A DNA stretch of 38,191 nucleotides, taken from Beijerinckiaceae bacterium. GTDB lineage: Bacteria > Pseudomonadota > Alphaproteobacteria > Rhizobiales > Beijerinckiaceae. Positions 34,509 through 38,191 of this stretch are shown here, in pieces. The number at the start of each line of letters is the position of its first letter. Within the stretch, counting starts at the first letter, position 1. The notes under the pieces were generated by a model. The model saw nothing but the letters and a program-made list of their open reading frames with translations. It was not told the DNA's origin and made no database searches. The stretch is from contig CANMLK010000009.1 in the NCBI GenBank assembly GCA_947498445.1, forward strand, positions 1 through 38,191, read 5' to 3'. The position numbers and the translations under genes were made by a program.

Positions 34509-35498
34509 ATGATAGTAAAGAGTATTGCGGCAGGCGTTCTTCTTGCTCTTGCAGGCGTCAGCGCCGCCTATGCGCAACAGCAAAACATTGAAGTCATTCT
34601 TTTCGGCGGCACCAGCTCGCTGCCGGTCTACGTCGCCAAGGACAAGGGCTTCTTCGAGCGTGAAGGCGTCAACGTCAATATAACGCCAACGCCCAATTCC
34701 GGCTTTCAGATGTCGAACCTGATTTCCGGCAAGTTCAACATCGCTGGAACAGCCATCGACAATCTCATCGCCTATATGGAAGGGCAGGGAACCGCGAAAA
34801 TCGACCGCGAGCCCGACCTCATCACGATCATGGGTTTGTCTTCAACGGAACTCACCATTGTCGCGCAGCCCGAATACAAATCCATTGCCGAATTGAAGGG
34901 CAAGGAAATCGCGCTCGACTCGCCGACGACGGGTTTTGCTTTTGTGTTGCGCAACGTGCTTGAAAAGCATGGCATCGGCGTGAACGATACGAAGTGGGTG
35001 CCGTTCGGTGGCACGCGCGAACGCCTTGCCGCGCTGCGTGATAAGAAAGCGGCCGCCGCCATGATCAGCGAGCCCTTCACAACGCAGGCCCGGACGGAAG
35101 GCTTTTCGATGCTCGGCGAAATCGTGTCGGTGCTGGGGCCTTATCAAGCGAACGTGCAGATCGCCAACAGGCCATGGGCGAAGGCGAACGAGGATACCGT
35201 CGTGCGCTATATCCGCGCGATGCTCACCGCTATCGACTGGATTTATGATCCCGCGAACAAGGCTGAAGCGATCAAGATCCTCGCCGCGCACGCGAAGATT
35301 CCCGAAGCAGCCGCCGCGCCCAGCGTCGACGGCGTGACAAGTGGCCAGTCCGCGATCGACCGCAAGGGCGCGATCAACCCTGAGGGCGTTCGCAACGTCA
35401 TTGCGCTGCGCGAAAAGTATGGCCAGCCGCAAAAGAAGTTGGGAGGGCTGGATAAGTATTACGACGCGACCTGGTACAACAAGGCGCTCGCGAAGTAG
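34509..35498 (+). CDS. ABC transporter solute-binding protein (NMT1/SsuA-like)
   Basis: A 329-residue periplasmic binding protein with a signal peptide cleaved after AYA (residue 22). The fold pattern matches the NMT1/THI5, SsuA/NrtA/TauA group: LPVYVAKDKGFFEREGVNV near the N-terminus, then SGKFNIAGTAIDNLIAYMEGQG, LKGKEIALDSPTTGFAFVLRNVL and AAMISEPFTTQA. Such proteins bind sulfonates, nitrate, pyrimidine precursors or aromatic and hydroxy acids. GGGAGG precedes the ATG. No permease or ATPase gene is adjacent, so it is an orphan here and must use components encoded elsewhere. A strong terminator follows, so it probably forms a two-gene unit with the upstream oxidase. Confidence 0.9.
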   Translation: MIVKSIAAGVLLALAGVSAAYAQQQNIEVILFGGTSSLPVYVAKDKGFFEREGVNVNITPTPNSGFQMSNLISGKFNIAGTAIDNLIAYMEGQGTAKIDREPDLITIMGLSSTELTIVAQPEYKSIAELKGKEIALDSPTTGFAFVLRNVLEKHGIGVNDTKWVPFGGTRERLAALRDKKAAAAMISEPFTTQARTEGFSMLGEIVSVLGPYQANVQIANRPWAKANEDTVVRYIRAMLTAIDWIYDPANKAEAIKILAAHAKIPEAAAAPSVDGVTSGQSAIDRKGAINPEGVRNVIALREKYGQPQKKLGGLDKYYDATWYNKALAK

Positions 35499-35519
35499 CG
35501 TCGAAGCGCTTTGCGCCGA

Positions 35520-35551
35520 CCCCTTCTCCCCCTGCGGGGAGAAGGGGTTTT
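35520..35551 (+). terminator. Rho-independent terminator after the solute-binding protein gene
   Basis: CCCCTTCTCCCC (35520-35531) pairs exactly with GGGGAGAAGGGG (35536-35547) around a 4-base loop and is followed by TTTT (35548-35551). It begins 22 bases after the stop codon. The stem resembles the arm of the inverted repeat at 12409-12561, so it may be a repeat-derived terminator. Confidence 0.9.
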
Positions 35552-35651
35552 GCATTGGCGATGCGCGACCAGGGCCATCGCCACAACAGCCGCCAGCCGC
35601 TTGCACCTCCGCGCCATTGCGTTAAACGAAGACAAGGAGACTCAATCACAG

Positions 35652-36884
35652 ATGGCTGAAGGCATGATGAGCGGCGGGCGCGCCGTGTTCCGTATTCGTG
35701 ATTACTCGCTTTATTGCCTGTCGCGGTTCCTCTGGGGGATCGGCCATCACGTTCAGAGCATCACCATCGCGTGGCTTATCTACGAGCTGACGCACGATCC
35801 CTTGCAACTCGGCTTGATCGGGCTTGTCGCCTTCGGTCCCGCCGTGCCGCTGGCCCTGGTCGCGGGCCCCGCCGCCGACCGCTACGACAGGCGCTCCATC
35901 ATCATCCTGTGCAGCGTCGTCATGGCGGCGACGTCCCTCGTGATGATCTGGATGATCGCCTCGGGCTACATTAGCGAGGCCCGCACGTGGCCGCTTTACA
36001 TTTCGACCGCTGTCTTCGCCGCGGCGCGGGCCTTTGCCGGCCCTGCGGGGCAGGCCTTCGTCATGTCGCTCGTGCCCAAGGAGCAATTCACGTCGGCGGC
36101 TGCCTGGAACAACACGATCAACCAGTCGGCGACGATTATTGGCCCCTCTATCGGCGGCCTGCTCATTCCCTTCGGCACGCTTGTGCCCTTCTATGTCGCG
36201 TTCGTCATGCTCACGGCGTCGGCGCTGCTCGCCATGTTCATCGCCGCGCGGTTGCTGGCTGGCGGCAAGCCGCCCGTGACGTTCGAGATGCTGGTCGCCG
36301 GCTACCGTTTCATCTGGCATACCCCGGTCATTCTCGGCGCCATCACGCTTGATCTTGTCGCGGTCATGTTTGCAGGCGTGACGGCGCTGTTGCCCATTTT
36401 CGCGCGCGATATTTTTGATGCGGGACCGTGGGGGCTTGGCGTTCTGCGCTCGGCCTCATCGGTCGGCTCGGTGCTCGCGGCGCTCGCGCTGGCCAATTTC
36501 ACATTTCAGTATCACGTCGGCCGCACAATGATTGCCACTGTGTTCATCTATGGCGTGGCGACGATCATCTTCGGCCTCGCCGGAAATTTCTGGATGGGCA
36601 TCTTGTGCCTCATCGTCATGGGCGCGGTTGATATGATCAGCGTCGTCATTCGCCAGACGCTCATCCTGGTCGAGTCGCCCGACGGCATGCGCGGCCGCGT
36701 CGTCGCGGTTCATTCGGTGACATCGGGTTCGGCCAATCATCTGGGCGAGTTCGAATCCGGCTTCGCCGCGCGATTGATCGGCGTTATCCCCACCGTCGTG
36801 TTCGGCGGCGTGGCGGCGGTGGGCTGTTCGGTGGCGTGGGTGAAGATCTTCCCCGCGCTGTGGAAGCGCGAGAAGTTTTCGTAA
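35652..36884 (+). CDS. MFS transporter (MFS_3 / EntS-like)
   Basis: A 410-residue 12-helix carrier. The N-terminal DYSLYCLSRFLWGIGHHVQSITIAWLIYELT and the motif-A loop GPAADRYDRRSIII match the MFS_3 branch, whose known members (EntS and relatives) export siderophores or other small molecules. The C-terminal signature VESPDGMRGRVVAVHSVTSGSANHLGEFESG is also typical of that branch. The ATG at 35652 lies 12 bases after AAGGAG, longer than usual, so another start nearby is possible; frame upstream runs through the terminator and is not real. No substrate can be inferred. Confidence 0.9.
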   Translation: MAEGMMSGGRAVFRIRDYSLYCLSRFLWGIGHHVQSITIAWLIYELTHDPLQLGLIGLVAFGPAVPLALVAGPAADRYDRRSIIILCSVVMAATSLVMIWMIASGYISEARTWPLYISTAVFAAARAFAGPAGQAFVMSLVPKEQFTSAAAWNNTINQSATIIGPSIGGLLIPFGTLVPFYVAFVMLTASALLAMFIAARLLAGGKPPVTFEMLVAGYRFIWHTPVILGAITLDLVAVMFAGVTALLPIFARDIFDAGPWGLGVLRSASSVGSVLAALALANFTFQYHVGRTMIATVFIYGVATIIFGLAGNFWMGILCLIVMGAVDMISVVIRQTLILVESPDGMRGRVVAVHSVTSGSANHLGEFESGFAARLIGVIPTVVFGGVAAVGCSVAWVKIFPALWKREKFS

Positions 36885-36907
36885 GGCGCAGCGCGGTTTG
36901 TCCGCAG

Positions 36908-37040
36908 CGTCATGTCGGCGAAGGCCGGCATCCACGGCAGGCCTTGCGCAATGCTCCACCAGTGGCGACCATTATAGTTTCGCAAGGTGTGCAGGGCTCT
37001 TGCAGCATGTCGTGAATGTCGGCCTTCGCCGGCATGACGG
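36908..37040. repeat. Facing pair of palindromic repeats, CGTCAT...ATCCACG family (site 3)
   Basis: The left arm (36908-36937) starts CGTCATGTCGGCGAAGG and ends in GGCATCCACGG. The right arm (37014-37040) is its near complement, ending CCGGCATGACGG. Each arm folds on itself around GCGAAGGC-type centres, and the arms can pair with each other. It fills the gap between convergent MFS and smc genes; no separate terminator was seen. Confidence 0.8.
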
Positions 37041-37077
37041 GTGGCGACAGCCAGCTTCAACGACAACGTAAGCAGAC

Positions 37078-38191
37078 TTACTCCGCCGCCTCGATCATCC
37101 GCTCGGCCTGACCGAGATCGACGCTGACCATCTGCGATACGCCGCGCTCCGCCATCGTCACGCCGAACAGGCGGTCCATGCGGGCCATGGTGATCGGATT
37201 GTGGGTGATGGTGACAAAGCGCGTGTCCGTGCGCTTGCGCATTTCTTCGAGCAGATCGCAGAAGCGCTCCACGTTCGCGTCGTCCAGCGGCGCGTCCACT
37301 TCGTCGAGCACGCAGATCGGCGAGGGGTTGGTGAGGAACACCGCGAAGATCAGCGACATGGCGGTCAGCGCCTGCTCGCCGCCTGACAGCAGCGTCATCG
37401 TCTGCGGCTTCTTGCCCGGTGGGCGGGCGAGGATTTCCAGACCCGCTTCAAGCGGATCATCGCTTTCAACAAGTTGCAGCTCGGCAGAACCGCCGCCGAA
37501 CAGCGTCGTGAACAGCTCCTTGAAATGGCCGTTCACCACATCGAACGCGGCGACGAGTCGCTCGCGGCCTTCCTTGTTGAGATTCTGGATGGCGGTGCGC
37601 AGCTTGCGGATGGCGTCCGTCAAGTCTTGTTGTTCGGCGGCCATTGTGTCGCGGCGCGTTTCGACGTCGGTCAGTTCATCGTCCGCGCGCAGGTTGACGG
37701 CGCCAAGGCGCTCTCGATCCTGCTTCAGTTCTTCAAGCTTGCGCGCGATGACGTCCGCGTCGGGCAGGTTGTCGTCCTTGGGATTGACGCCAGCCAGTTC
37801 GGCAAGCTGGTGCGGCTCGCATTCAAGGTCGGTCGCGATGGTGCGCTCAAGGTCTTCGCGGCGCTGGCGCAGGCCTTCCAGCCGCTGCTCGGAGCGGGCG
37901 CGCGCCTCGCGCACTGCGCTCATGGATTCGAGCGCTCCGCGCGCGGCGCGATCAGATTCGGCAAGGCGAGTCTCGGCTTCCGCGCGCTTGTCGGACGCCA
38001 GCTTGCGCGCTTCCTCGGCCTGATCGATCTCGCCCATCAGCGCGCGGCGGCGCTGCAGGAACAGTTCGGGCGCGTCGGCGAGTTCGCTTTGTTCTTCGCG
38101 CGCTTCCGCGATGCGCTCTTCGAAATCGTCAATCTGACGGGTGGCGCCAGACTGGCGCTGCTCCCAGGACTGGCGCTCGGTCTCAATCGCC
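37078..38191 (-). CDS. smc: Chromosome segregation protein SMC, C-terminal part
   Basis: Partial: the gene continues past the right edge, and 370 C-terminal residues are visible. They comprise the end of the second long coiled coil ([21 protein letters not shown] and similar) and then the C-terminal ATPase lobe. The ABC-type signature is [21 protein letters not shown], and Walker B with D-loop is [20 protein letters not shown]. The H-loop region is [24 protein letters not shown] dimers with ScpAB compact and resolve the chromosome. The frame is open and in register from the stop to the window end, so there is no sign of a break. Confidence 0.97.
   Translation of the reverse strand, partial: AIETERQSWEQRQSGATRQIDDFEERIAEAREEQSELADAPELFLQRRRALMGEIDQAEEARKLASDKRAEAETRLAESDRAARGALESMSAVREARARSEQRLEGLRQRREDLERTIATDLECEPHQLAELAGVNPKDDNLPDADVIARKLEELKQDRERLGAVNLRADDELTDVETRRDTMAAEQQDLTDAIRKLRTAIQNLNKEGRERLVAAFDVVNGHFKELFTTLFGGGSAELQLVESDDPLEAGLEILARPPGKKPQTMTLLSGGEQALTAMSLIFAVFLTNPSPICVLDEVDAPLDDANVERFCDLLEEMRKRTDTRFVTITHNPITMARMDRLFGVTMAERGVSQMVSVDLGQAERMIEAAE

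Overview
The window is high-GC DNA that reads as the chromosome of an alphaproteobacterium, most likely of the order Hyphomicrobiales (Rhizobiales). The grounds are the cytochrome oxidase gene order coxB-coxA-ctaB-small membrane protein-ctaG-coxC-DUF983, an F0 operon of the form atpI-atpB-atpE-b'-b without F1 genes beside it, an invasion-associated locus B protein, the ETF-QO/uracil-DNA glycosylase gene pair, and several interspersed palindromic repeats of the kind common in this order. The family cannot be fixed from this stretch. I see no prophage, transposase, CRISPR array, tRNA or rRNA.

Layout. Positions 1-5747 (minus strand) hold an aa3-type cytochrome c oxidase operon with its heme-O synthase and copper assembly factor. 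6090-7445 (plus) encode two exported proteins, an IalB-family protein and a lipoprotein. 7488-12336 (plus) is the glycine cleavage operon: a promoter, a tandem glycine riboswitch, gcvT, gcvH and a P protein split into gcvPA and gcvPB. 12337-12585 is packed with inverted repeats. 12586-16158 (minus) hold an AcuI-type acryloyl-CoA reductase and two tandem paralogous MFS carriers. 16317-20060 hold mutL, a 4'-phosphopantetheinyl transferase (minus) and azlCD. 20074-23904 hold ETF-QO (minus), a divergent family-4-like uracil-DNA glycosylase and an HtrA-like protease. 23978-28756 (minus) hold a cold-shock protein, glyS with an internal insertion, and an ABC half-transporter. nadA (plus) follows a structured leader with two operator-like sites. 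30265-32795 (minus) is the F0 operon, with a near-consensus promoter and a terminator shared with nadA. 33298-36884 (plus) hold an alpha-hydroxy-acid oxidase, an orphan solute-binding protein and an MFS exporter. The window ends inside smc (minus).

Functionally this is mostly core metabolism: terminal respiration, ATP synthesis, entry of electrons from ETF into the quinone pool, one-carbon/glycine metabolism under glycine control, NAD synthesis, translation, mismatch and uracil repair, and chromosome condensation. I did not find a convincing undescribed multi-gene system. The items most worth checking are the GlyS insertion with shifted base composition, the glycosylase lacking canonical family residues, the operator and stem architecture upstream of nadA, an 18-bp in-frame tandem repeat in mutL, and a palindromic repeat family present at three intergenic sites.
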